Positions 1-6,129 of a stretch of 9,857 bases of DNA are shown in pieces. Position 1 is the stretch's first letter; each line of letters starts with the position of its first letter. Source of the stretch: Bacteroidota bacterium (GTDB lineage: Bacteria > Bacteroidota > Bacteroidia > Chitinophagales > UBA2359). The notes below the pieces were generated by a model. It saw only the letters and a program-made list of their open reading frames with translations, had not been told where the DNA came from and searched no databases. Location: contig JAHDGP010000135.1 of assembly GCA_020627525.1 (NCBI GenBank), forward strand, positions 1-9,857. Reading direction: 5' to 3'. The position numbers and the translations under genes are program-made.

Positions 1-174
1 CAAAAAGCCTTTTCGTAGCCTGCTATGCATTTGTCTTTTTTAGTAGATGTTTCAAAAAAACTACTTGTTAAAACCTGTAATTTATTTTTTATTCAATACT
101 TACAAATACTATAAACTTGAGAGTGTTTCAACTTTCAGGTATTAGGATAGCTTTAACCAAAATCAAAATATATT

Positions 175-2397
175 ATGAATAACAAAATTAAAAATGCCAT
201 TCTACTGGTCTGCTTATCATTTATAAGTATTACAAGTATGGCGCAAGATGATGATGATGTCATTAGATGTTGGACGGATGAATACAATGCAGGACTATCC
301 GATAAACCAGCCAATATCCAAAAGTTTATTGAAATTGCTCAAAAGGTAAAGGATAATCCTTATCAAGAGAGAGCATTTATCAATTGTGATGGAACCAATA
401 CCATTACCATACCTGTAGCAGTTCACTTTGCCGGAGAAGTTACTTGTGCAGATGCTGCCTGTCTTTTGGCAGCTACTGAGGCACAAATTCAAGTGTTAAA
501 TGAAGATTTTGCAGCAACAAATGCAGATATCAGTGTGTACAACAATTTAACAGCTGTTTGTCCTGGTGATTATCCTGCAAGCACTTTAGCAAGCAATGGA
601 ACCTGCTTAAACTTTTGTTTAGCAACAAGTGAACATCCAGCTAGTTCAGGCTTGGAAGAAGGAGACCCTGCAATTACTGTCGGTCAACATACTTGGCCAA
701 GTGCCGGAGCAGACTGGTCCGGGTATTTAAATATTTTTGTAAGTGATGAAGCTGCTGCTGGTTTGGGAACTGGAGTATTAGGAGTCTCTCCCTTGGTTGG
801 TTCTGCAAATGGTGATGGATTTTATGTATTGCCTTCTTCTTTTGGAGGACCTGGTGTGAGTTGTACTTCAGGAACAGGCATAAATACATCACCAACATAC
901 AATGGTGGTCGAACTGCAACACACGAGCTTGGGCATTACTTAGGATTGGAACACGTTTTTGCGGGTGGTACTTGTGGAGCTGATGGAGATGCTGGTGCAG
1001 TAGTTCCAGGTGCGCCAACTGTCAATGATACTTCTCCACAGGATGCTCCTAATTTTGGATGCCCTGCTAATGTAACAAGTTGTGCAACGGCACCAACTCA
1101 CTGCGGTTCTCCTGATATGTTTACTTCATTTATGGACTACGGTGATGATGCTTGCTTAGTGATGTTTACAGAAGATCAAGCGCAGGTAATGAATTACATT
1201 GCAAATCAGGTTATTCCTTTCGATACGGATGGAAGTAAATGCGCAGAGGTTTCAAACAACACTGTAGATGCTTGTGGTGTTTCTTGCCCAACTGTAACTC
1301 CAATGAATGATGTTGGAAGTGCTTGTGCTTCTGCAATTGGTACATTGGTAACAGACTGGCAAGCAAGTTTGGGTGCCGATTTTATGGACCCTGATGGTTC
1401 TAATGGACCAAATGCAGGTTTGCAATATTCAAGCGTGCCTATAACTGATGCAACTTTTCCTCAAACTGCACCTACAGGCACTTATGCCGGTGATGGTTGT
1501 GGCAATGATGTGCAAACTTGGTATGCCTATTATGAATGTGATGACAATTCTGACGGAACAGCAGAATCTTATATTGATGCTGGAAACTATGCTTTAACTA
1601 TTTTTGCAGATGCTCAAGCTCCAACCATTGTTGCAGATGATCTAGTATGTAATTATAGTGTAATGTTTGCTTGTGCAGGAGATAGTGAAGGCAGTACAAC
1701 TGTTGATGGTAGTACAGAAGCTCCTGGTTATGCAGGTAATCCAACTGAATCAGTGGAGGTTGTGACAGCAAACGGATGTACTGCTACATTTATGGTTGCA
1801 AAAGCCGCTTGTTCTTCAACAGGAAGTCTAAATTGTCCAACTGTAACTGCTGTTAACACTTCTGGAAGTGCTTGCGCATCTGAAATTGGAACTTTTGTTA
1901 CTGACTGGCAAGCAAGTTTGGGAGCTGACTTTATGGATGCTGATGGAGCAAACGGTCCAAATGCTGGATTGCAATATTCAAGTGTTGCAATAGGTGATGC
2001 TACTTTTCCTCAAGCAGCTCCTACAGGAGTTTATGCTGGAGATGGTTGTACAAGTGAAGTACAAACTTGGTATGCTTATTATGAATGCGATAACAATTCG
2101 GACGGTACCGCTGATTCATTTGTCGATGCTGGAAATTGTGCTTTAACAATCTATGCAGATGCTCAAGCTCCTACAATTGTTGCTGATGATGCAGTTTGTA
2201 ATTATAGTGTGATGTTTGCTTGTGCTGGAGACAGCGAAGGTACTACTACAGTTGATGGAAGTGTTGAAGATTCTGGTTATGCAGGTAATCCATCTGAATC
2301 TGTTGAAGTCGTTACAATGGATGGCTGTACACAAACATTTATGGTCTCAAAACCTGCCTGTGACTGCAATTGCGATGCAGAAGGCGGACAGTTTTAA
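175..2397 (+). CDS. Secreted M43-family (cytophagalysin/pappalysin-like) zinc metalloprotease with two tandem C-terminal repeats
   Basis: This 740-residue protein is a probable secreted endopeptidase. Residues 1-23 form a signal peptide (basic start, hydrophobic core, cut near SMA|Q). The M43 catalytic domain spans about 75-345. It contains the extended zinc motif HELGHYLGLEH (His250, Glu251, His254, Gly257, His260) and the Met-turn SFMDYGDD (Met320), followed by the family-typical MFTEDQAQVM. Cysteines typical of the family lie between these motifs. Residues 371-546 and 554-729 are two copies of one Cys-rich, Asp/Gly-rich unit, about 82% identical by eye. The chain stops 11 residues after the second copy, and I see no T9SS type-A sorting domain, which many Bacteroidota M43 enzymes carry. 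Start: ATG at 175, directly before the signal peptide, with an A/T-rich leader and no Shine-Dalgarno sequence. A terminator lies 25 bp after the stop. Assignment to M43 is firm; the substrate is unknown. Confidence 0.93.
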   Translation: MNNKIKNAILLVCLSFISITSMAQDDDDVIRCWTDEYNAGLSDKPANIQKFIEIAQKVKDNPYQERAFINCDGTNTITIPVAVHFAGEVTCADAACLLAATEAQIQVLNEDFAATNADISVYNNLTAVCPGDYPASTLASNGTCLNFCLATSEHPASSGLEEGDPAITVGQHTWPSAGADWSGYLNIFVSDEAAAGLGTGVLGVSPLVGSANGDGFYVLPSSFGGPGVSCTSGTGINTSPTYNGGRTATHELGHYLGLEHVFAGGTCGADGDAGAVVPGAPTVNDTSPQDAPNFGCPANVTSCATAPTHCGSPDMFTSFMDYGDDACLVMFTEDQAQVMNYIANQVIPFDTDGSKCAEVSNNTVDACGVSCPTVTPMNDVGSACASAIGTLVTDWQASLGADFMDPDGSNGPNAGLQYSSVPITDATFPQTAPTGTYAGDGCGNDVQTWYAYYECDDNSDGTAESYIDAGNYALTIFADAQAPTIVADDLVCNYSVMFACAGDSEGSTTVDGSTEAPGYAGNPTESVEVVTANGCTATFMVAKAACSSTGSLNCPTVTAVNTSGSACASEIGTFVTDWQASLGADFMDADGANGPNAGLQYSSVAIGDATFPQAAPTGVYAGDGCTSEVQTWYAYYECDNNSDGTADSFVDAGNCALTIYADAQAPTIVADDAVCNYSVMFACAGDSEGTTTVDGSVEDSGYAGNPSESVEVVTMDGCTQTFMVSKPACDCNCDAEGGQF
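1285..2361 (+). repeat. Two in-frame tandem repeats (176 residues each, period 183) in the M43 protease
   Basis: Copy 1 is 1285-1812 (residues 371-546) and copy 2 is 1834-2361 (residues 554-729). Each begins CPTVT and ends near FMV-K-AC. Counting by eye, 144 of 176 residues match. Shared stretches include VTDWQASLGADFMD, AGDGC, QTWYAYYEC, NSDGTA and ADAQAPTIVADD. The DNA copies differ at many silent third positions, so the duplication is not recent and the protein sequence has been kept under constraint. Each copy holds several cysteines and DPDG/NSDG-like turns that could bind calcium. I do not recognise the domain family; an adhesive or substrate-binding module is an inference. Confidence 0.9.
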
Positions 2398-2422
2398 GAA
2401 ATTAAAATTTGAATTTGGTTTG

Positions 2423-2464
2423 ATCGGGTTGTTCGTATATTTTGCGGGCAATCCGATTTTTTTT
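2423..2464 (+). terminator. Rho-independent terminator of the M43 protease gene
   Basis: ATCGGGTTG (2423-2431) pairs with CAATCCGAT (2449-2457), giving nine pairs including one G-U. A run of eight T (2457-2464) follows. It lies 25 bp past the protease stop codon. The G-U pair favours the plus strand. Confidence 0.8.
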
Positions 2465-2777
2465 GTTTAATGCTTCAATGTGAGACCGTTTTCATTAATT
2501 CTAGCTTTATTGTCATTTCAGAATTTTTCAACTGTTTTAACGACATTAACCACAAGCCGTTATGTAATGTTGTATGTCAATTTAGCATTGTGAATAGTCT
2601 GTTAATTGTTGACTTTCAACTTTTGGGGGCAGAGTTTCCGATTGAAGTAGGTATTAAAATAATTGATCGAAATGTGGATATATCTAAATTTCAATTGGTT
2701 AATTGAAAATATTTTTAACTGCTTACATACTATAGTTAAGAATCCATTGTTTATTAAGGAGACCAACTAAAAATATG
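2465..2777. other. Intergenic stretch without a supported gene
   Basis: This stretch lies between two terminators. An open frame of 78 codons (2470-2706) starts five bases after the T-run of the previous terminator. It has no promoter or ribosome site that I can see, resembles nothing I know, and was not called. The opposite strand reads in short pieces broken by stops. An 8-bp A/T hairpin (TTTCAATT-ggtt-AATTGAAA, 2689-2708) is followed by a short T-run and may be a weak terminator. An AAGGAG (2756-2761) lies 13 bases before a six-codon ATG frame (2775-2795) that runs into the next terminator. Confidence 0.5.
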
Positions 2778-2808
2778 AAAAACCTCGCTGCGTAGCAGTG
2801 AGGTTTTT
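2778..2808. terminator. Strong bidirectional terminator hairpin without an obvious cognate gene
   Basis: AAAAACCTC (2778-2786) pairs perfectly with GAGGTTTTT (2800-2808). A G-T wobble and CTGC/GCAG extend the stem over a GTA triloop, giving 14 pairs. It carries an A-run on the left and a T-run on the right, so it can act in either direction. The protease already has its own terminator 314 bp upstream, and the mltD-like promoter lies downstream. It may therefore end a small plus-strand transcript, block read-through into the next gene, or stop antisense transcription. Confidence 0.8.
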
Positions 2809-2926
2809 CCATTTTGGGACAAATTTTATTAAAAAAAATATTGGTGTTGTTAATTTGTAAGTCATTGATATTTTTATAGTTATATATTTTTAGTAATAAA
2901 TTGTTAATAAATTTTGTTTGAATAAG

Positions 2927-2957
2927 TTTGTTTATTTTCAAAATGGGTCTACTTTTG
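2927..2957 (+). promoter_or_regulatory. Bacteroidota-type sigma-A promoter for the MltD-like gene
   Basis: TTTG (-33 element, 2927-2930), a 19-bp spacer and TACTTTTG (-7 element, 2950-2957) match the phylum consensus TTTG-19-TAnnTTTG exactly. Transcription should start near 2963-2965, leaving a leader of about 50 bases before the ATG at 3017. Confidence 0.72.
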
Positions 2958-3016
2958 CAAACTATTTCGGGAATGAAAATTTTAAGATTTTTTGACCCCA
3001 TCATTTAAATTTGTTT

Positions 3017-4093
3017 ATGGATACCAAACGATTAGCATTAGGTATTTTTAATACACTTTTGGTTTTTGGTTTATCGACTTCTAACAACATCAACTTCAAC
3101 GACACAAAACCGATAAGCGGACTATATGCGGAAGATTTGAAACCTGAACCCCTCGATCTCTCTATAATGGAAGATCAGTTGTTTAAGGAAAGATTGGAAA
3201 GTATAAGCTCAGAAATCCCTATGGCATTTAACCAATTGGTTAAGAAAAATGTCAATGCATACATTAAAAGAAAAGAATCAACTGAAAGGTTGATTGGAAC
3301 GACTCAGCTTTATGAGCCTTTTTTCAGTAGATTATTGGTTCAAGAAGGTGTTCCTACAGAAATTGCTTATTTGCCTATAATCGAGTCTGAATTGAAAATT
3401 GATGCCTTGTCTCACGCTGGTGCATATGGAATGTGGCAGTTTATGGAAGGAACGGCTAAGATTTTCGATCTGAAAATCGACTCTTTTATTGACGAAAGAA
3501 GAGATCCGGAAAAAGCTACTCAAGCAGCTGCAAGATATTTCAAACATTTACATGAAATGTATGATGATTGGGTACTAGCATTGGCCGCTTACAATTGTGG
3601 TCCTGGAAATGTCAATAAAGCAATTAGAAAATCTGGAGGAAAGAAAGATTACTGGGAAATCAGACAATTTTTGCCGAAAGAAACAAGGTACTATGTTCCT
3701 AAATTCATTGCTGCAAATTACATAATGAATTTCTACGATTTTCACGGTTTGACACCGACATTTACAGGAGTAGACTTTTCATTCGACTACTTTGTAACTG
3801 TTGAAAATAATACAACAATCGAGCAGTTTACAAAAGACCTAAACATTTCAGAAGCCAGCTTCAAACAATTAAATCCTTTCTTGCTGACAAATGTTATTCC
3901 AGGAGATTTGTATCCTGTTAAAGTAAAAATTCCTTACCCGTTATACAAAGAAACAAAGCAATTGGTTGAACCAACTGATGAATTGGAAGTGCCTGCTTTG
4001 GATACTTTTTCTAAACTTGAAGCACTGTTTCCATCAAAGTTGGTAAGAGAAGAATTGAAACATGAACTTGAAATGGAGTTGACTTATAATTAA
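3017..4093 (+). CDS. MltD-like membrane-associated or periplasmic lytic transglycosylase (SLT/GH23 fold)
   Basis: This 358-residue enzyme is predicted to cleave peptidoglycan glycan strands, forming 1,6-anhydromuramyl ends, in the periplasm. The SLT domain spans about 95-235. It contains the catalytic-glutamate motif LPIIESEL (Glu123), the glycan-binding GAYGMWQFM (136-144), DERRDPEKAT (about 159-168) and AAYNCGPGNV (190-199), all typical of the MltD branch. Residues about 255-306 (TTIEQFTKDLNISEASFKQL through IPGDLYPVKVKIP) resemble a diverged LysM glycan-binding module. Residues 5-20 are hydrophobic and probably act as an export signal or anchor; no lipobox cysteine is present. An in-frame TTG at 3011 would add only two residues, so the ATG at 3017 is preferred. 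The gene has its own promoter (2927-2957) and terminator (4118-4153), so it is probably monocistronic. The family call is firm; mltD orthology is likely but not proven. Confidence 0.92.
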   Translation: MDTKRLALGIFNTLLVFGLSTSNNINFNDTKPISGLYAEDLKPEPLDLSIMEDQLFKERLESISSEIPMAFNQLVKKNVNAYIKRKESTERLIGTTQLYEPFFSRLLVQEGVPTEIAYLPIIESELKIDALSHAGAYGMWQFMEGTAKIFDLKIDSFIDERRDPEKATQAAARYFKHLHEMYDDWVLALAAYNCGPGNVNKAIRKSGGKKDYWEIRQFLPKETRYYVPKFIAANYIMNFYDFHGLTPTFTGVDFSFDYFVTVENNTTIEQFTKDLNISEASFKQLNPFLLTNVIPGDLYPVKVKIPYPLYKETKQLVEPTDELEVPALDTFSKLEALFPSKLVREELKHELEMELTYN

Positions 4094-4117
4094 TTCTATT
4101 TTAATAAGAAAAATTTA

Positions 4118-4153
4118 AAAGGGCAAAAGCTGATAATACAGTTTTTGCCCTTT
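4118..4153. terminator. Terminator of the MltD-like gene
   Basis: AAAGGGCAAAA (4118-4128), G4129 and CTG pair with CAG, T4142 and TTTTGCCCTTT (4143-4153), giving fifteen pairs including one G-U, over an ATAATA loop. It lies 24 bp after the stop codon. The flanking A-run and T-run make it potentially bidirectional, but no converging gene is present. Confidence 0.85.
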
Positions 4154-4273
4154 GTTGTTGACCCAATTATTAAATTTGAGCATAGAATACCTCCAAATCC
4201 TCAAAAAAATCTTAAAAAAGCCCAATCTTCCTAAGCTTCCTGAACGTATGCAATAAAACTCCTTCATTTGTAT

Positions 4274-4281
4274 TATTTTTG
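4274..4281 (+). promoter_or_regulatory. Probable -7 promoter element of trxB
   Basis: TATTTTTG (4274-4281) matches TAnnTTTG exactly and lies 23 bp before the trxB ATG, predicting a leader of about 17 bases. No good -33 TTTG is found at the usual 19-bp distance; the nearest candidate is TATG at 4247-4250, with a 23-bp spacer. The last base of the element is the first base of an in-frame GTG at 4281, so that GTG would lie upstream of the transcript start and is unlikely to be used. Confidence 0.5.
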
Positions 4282-4304
4282 TGGAAAATTTAAAAGAAAA
4301 TAAA

Positions 4305-5276
4305 ATGAGTAAACCAGAAATTATAGATTGTTTAATCATTGGTTCGGGTCCAGCTGGCTATACGGCTGCTATTTATGCTGCTAGAGCAGGCTTGAGACCA
4401 GTAATGATCACAGGTATGAAACAAGGTGGTCAATTAATGGATACTACCGATGTGGAAAACTATCCTGGCTATCCTGATGGGGTAATGGGACCTCAAATGA
4501 TGGGAGATTTTGAAAAACAAGCGGTTAGATTTGGAACAGATGTCAGATTCGGGTATGTAACCAATATTGAAGTGGATGAACGTCCATTTAAGGTAACTGT
4601 AGACGAAAAAACTGATGTTTATGCAAAGGCAGTTATTATCGCAACAGGTGCATCTGCAAAGTGGTTGGGACTTGATTCAGAAATTCGCTTACGCGATGCT
4701 GGTGGTGGAGTTTCGGCTTGCGCTGTTTGTGATGGTTTCTTTTACAAAAAACAAGACGTTGCAATTGTAGGAGCAGGTGATACTGCTGCGGAAGAGGCTT
4801 TGTACCTTGCTAAACTTTGTACAAATGTACATATGTTAGTAAGACGTGATGAAATGAGAGCTTCTAAGATTATGCAAACAAGAGTGAAGCAAACTGAGAA
4901 CATTACTATCCACTGGAATACTGAAACAGTGAATGTTGAAGGAGACGAATTTGTTACTGGCGCAAAGGTGATTAACAACAAAACAAATGAAGAATCTGTT
5001 ATTCCTGTAACTGGATTTTTTGTTGCAATTGGTCATAAGCCAAATACCGATATTTTTGTAGATAAATTGGATATGGATTCTGAGGGATATTTAATTACCA
5101 AAGGAGATAGTACCGTTACAAATGTAGAAGGTGTATTTGCATGCGGTGATGTCCAAGACAAGATATACAGACAAGCTGTAACGGCAGCAGGAACAGGTTG
5201 TATGGCTGCGTTGGAATTAGAGCGTTTCTTAGCTGAAAAAGAATTTGAAGCTTCGCAGGAAGCAGTACAGGCTTGA
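4305..5276 (+). CDS. trxB: Thioredoxin reductase (NADPH, FAD)
   Basis: This 323-residue cytoplasmic flavoenzyme moves electrons from NADPH through FAD and a redox disulfide to thioredoxin. The order is typical of low-molecular-weight TrxB. An FAD-binding GSGPAGYTAA lies at 13-22. GQLMDTTDVENYPG lies near 42-55. The redox-active pair is CAVC (Cys139, Cys142) within SACAVCDG. The NADPH-binding GAGDTAAEEA starts at Gly156, and RRDEMRASK (180-188) supplies arginines for the 2'-phosphate. A second FAD motif, VFACGDVQDKIYRQAVTAAG, lies at about 277-296. Length is normal for the family (about 310-330). The ATG at 4305 gives a standard N-terminus; an in-frame GTG at 4281 would add eight unusual residues and overlaps the likely promoter. 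The gene stands alone between two terminators, with no thioredoxin gene beside it here. Nothing is missing from the active site. Confidence 0.97.
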   Translation: MSKPEIIDCLIIGSGPAGYTAAIYAARAGLRPVMITGMKQGGQLMDTTDVENYPGYPDGVMGPQMMGDFEKQAVRFGTDVRFGYVTNIEVDERPFKVTVDEKTDVYAKAVIIATGASAKWLGLDSEIRLRDAGGGVSACAVCDGFFYKKQDVAIVGAGDTAAEEALYLAKLCTNVHMLVRRDEMRASKIMQTRVKQTENITIHWNTETVNVEGDEFVTGAKVINNKTNEESVIPVTGFFVAIGHKPNTDIFVDKLDMDSEGYLITKGDSTVTNVEGVFACGDVQDKIYRQAVTAAGTGCMAALELERFLAEKEFEASQEAVQA

Positions 5277-5304
5277 TTAAAAATTAAGTAAACAATAAAA
5301 AAAA

Positions 5305-5338
5305 CCAATCAAATCTTACGATTTGATTGGGTTTTTTT
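5305..5338. terminator. Terminator of trxB
   Basis: CCAATCAAATC (5305-5315) pairs perfectly with GATTTGATTGG (5320-5330) over a four-base loop. Seven T (5332-5338) follow and an A-run precedes it. It lies 28 bp after the trxB stop. Confidence 0.9.
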
Positions 5339-5890
5339 ATTGCTAGACTTAGGTAGTATTTAGCCTTATGTGTATAAGTAAGGTTTTGATTATCAATGTG
5401 TTGTTGACTGTATTTGTGAGTGTTTGATGTTTGGAAATATAAATTTTATTAAAATTTATTTTAAAATCTATTGTAATTAATTTCAAATGGATGATAATTG
5501 ATTTAATTTTGTTCTAAAATGAATTGAAGCTTGTTTTATTAATGATTGTTGCCAGTTATGAACTAGTAATTTTTTTCGTTTTGTTTTTTATGAAATGATT
5601 TAAAAAAGGAAGTCCATTAATTTATCAAACTGTTTTGTAAATGTTACCTAACCTCTGCATTTTATTTTCAATATAGTTTGAATAGACTTTTTTCATTTTA
5701 ATATTATTCAACATCCTCCTTTGCAATGTAAACTAAATAGTTTTGCATTTTGACTGCTTTTATATGAAGCGGAAAACACTTGTAAAAGACCTATTTTTTG
5801 CAGTGTATAATTAACATCTAAACCAACTGTAATTGATCAAGCTAGTAGTATAGAACAAACTTGATTGGATACTTAATTATGATTTAAATT
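5339..5890. other. A/T-rich intergenic stretch without a supported gene
   Basis: No reading frame worth calling exists on either strand in these roughly 550 bp. Exact TAnnTTTG strings occur at 5504-5511 and 5738-5745, but neither has a TTTG about 19 bp upstream, so they are probably chance in such A/T-rich DNA. ATCAAG (5836-5841) can pair with CTTGAT (5860-5865), extended by wobble pairs. That hairpin may belong to the structured RNA proposed just downstream. I see no trace of a decayed gene, insertion sequence end or origin box cluster. Confidence 0.5.
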
Positions 5891-6038
5891 AAAACCGATA
5901 AGGGTTAATGGATAAGTATGTCCGTCCCTTAAATAAAAAGAGTATAATATGGGGAGGATTTAGGCCGGAATTATTGATTATTGAAAATGCCCAGTAGGTA
6001 TGAGATAATACTGCCTGAATCCTATATTACTCGGTTTT
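5891..6038 (+). ncRNA. Candidate structured non-coding RNA (three-way junction), family not recognised
   Basis: AAAACCGA (5891-5898) pairs exactly with TCGGTTTT (6031-6038), closing a domain. Directly inside, TAAGGG (5899-5904) pairs with CCCTTA (5926-5931), capped by GGAT/GTCC (5910-5913/5920-5923). A third arm is TAATAT/ATATTA (5945-5950/6024-6029), a GGGG bulge (5951-5954), and an 11-bp helix of AGGATTTAGGC (5955-5965) with GCCTGAATCCT (6013-6023). AGTA/TACT (5993-5996/6009-6012) forms a tip. The T-G pairs 5961/6017 and 5913/5920 are valid only in plus-strand RNA. A strong terminator starts eight bases later. No plus-strand gene follows, so a riboswitch is unlikely. No convincing promoter was found. 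It lacks the marks of tmRNA, RNase P RNA and SRP RNA; a 6S-like RNA remains possible. Confidence 0.45.
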
Positions 6039-6046
6039 GTTCCAAC

Positions 6047-6081
6047 AAAAATCCCCTCTTGAGAAGCAAGAGGGGATTTTT
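6047..6081. terminator. Very strong bidirectional terminator
   Basis: AAAAATCCCCTCTT (6047-6060) pairs perfectly with AAGAGGGGATTTTT (6068-6081). One further G-C pair inside leaves a five-base loop. It lies 48 bp past the stop of the minus-strand T9SS-cargo gene, which it should terminate, and eight bases after the candidate plus-strand RNA, which it could also terminate. Confidence 0.92.
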
Positions 6082-6129
6082 TATATAATCGAGTTTTTCT
6101 CAATAATTGAGAATATTTATTTTTGACTT

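Noticed and set aside
1..40. Possible terminator of a gene left of the window (AAAAAG 2-7 with CTTTTT 35-40, inner CGTAG/CTATG)
   Set aside because: The stem is interrupted by a large internal loop and held mostly by A/T pairs, and the upstream gene is not visible.
126..155. Possible promoter of the M43 gene (TTTC, 18-bp spacer, TAGCTTTA)
   Set aside because: Both elements carry a mismatch to the phylum consensus; such near matches are frequent in this A/T-rich DNA.
2470..2706. Open frame of 78 codons on the plus strand
   Set aside because: It starts immediately after a terminator T-run, has no promoter or ribosome site that I can see, resembles no family I know, and ends inside an A/T hairpin. 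It could be chance or the remains of a decayed gene.
2723..3004. Open frame of 93 codons on the minus strand
   Set aside because: It runs across the strong terminator and the promoter of the MltD-like gene, and its composition is that of translated intergenic A/T-rich DNA.
5738..5745. Exact -7-like TAGTTTTG in the gap after trxB
   Set aside because: The nearest upstream TTTG (5720-5723) is only 14 bp away and no gene or RNA start fits downstream, since the candidate RNA begins about 145 bp later.
5891..6038. Riboswitch interpretation of the structured region
   Set aside because: No plus-strand gene follows the terminator at 6047-6081, and I see no signature of a known riboswitch class.
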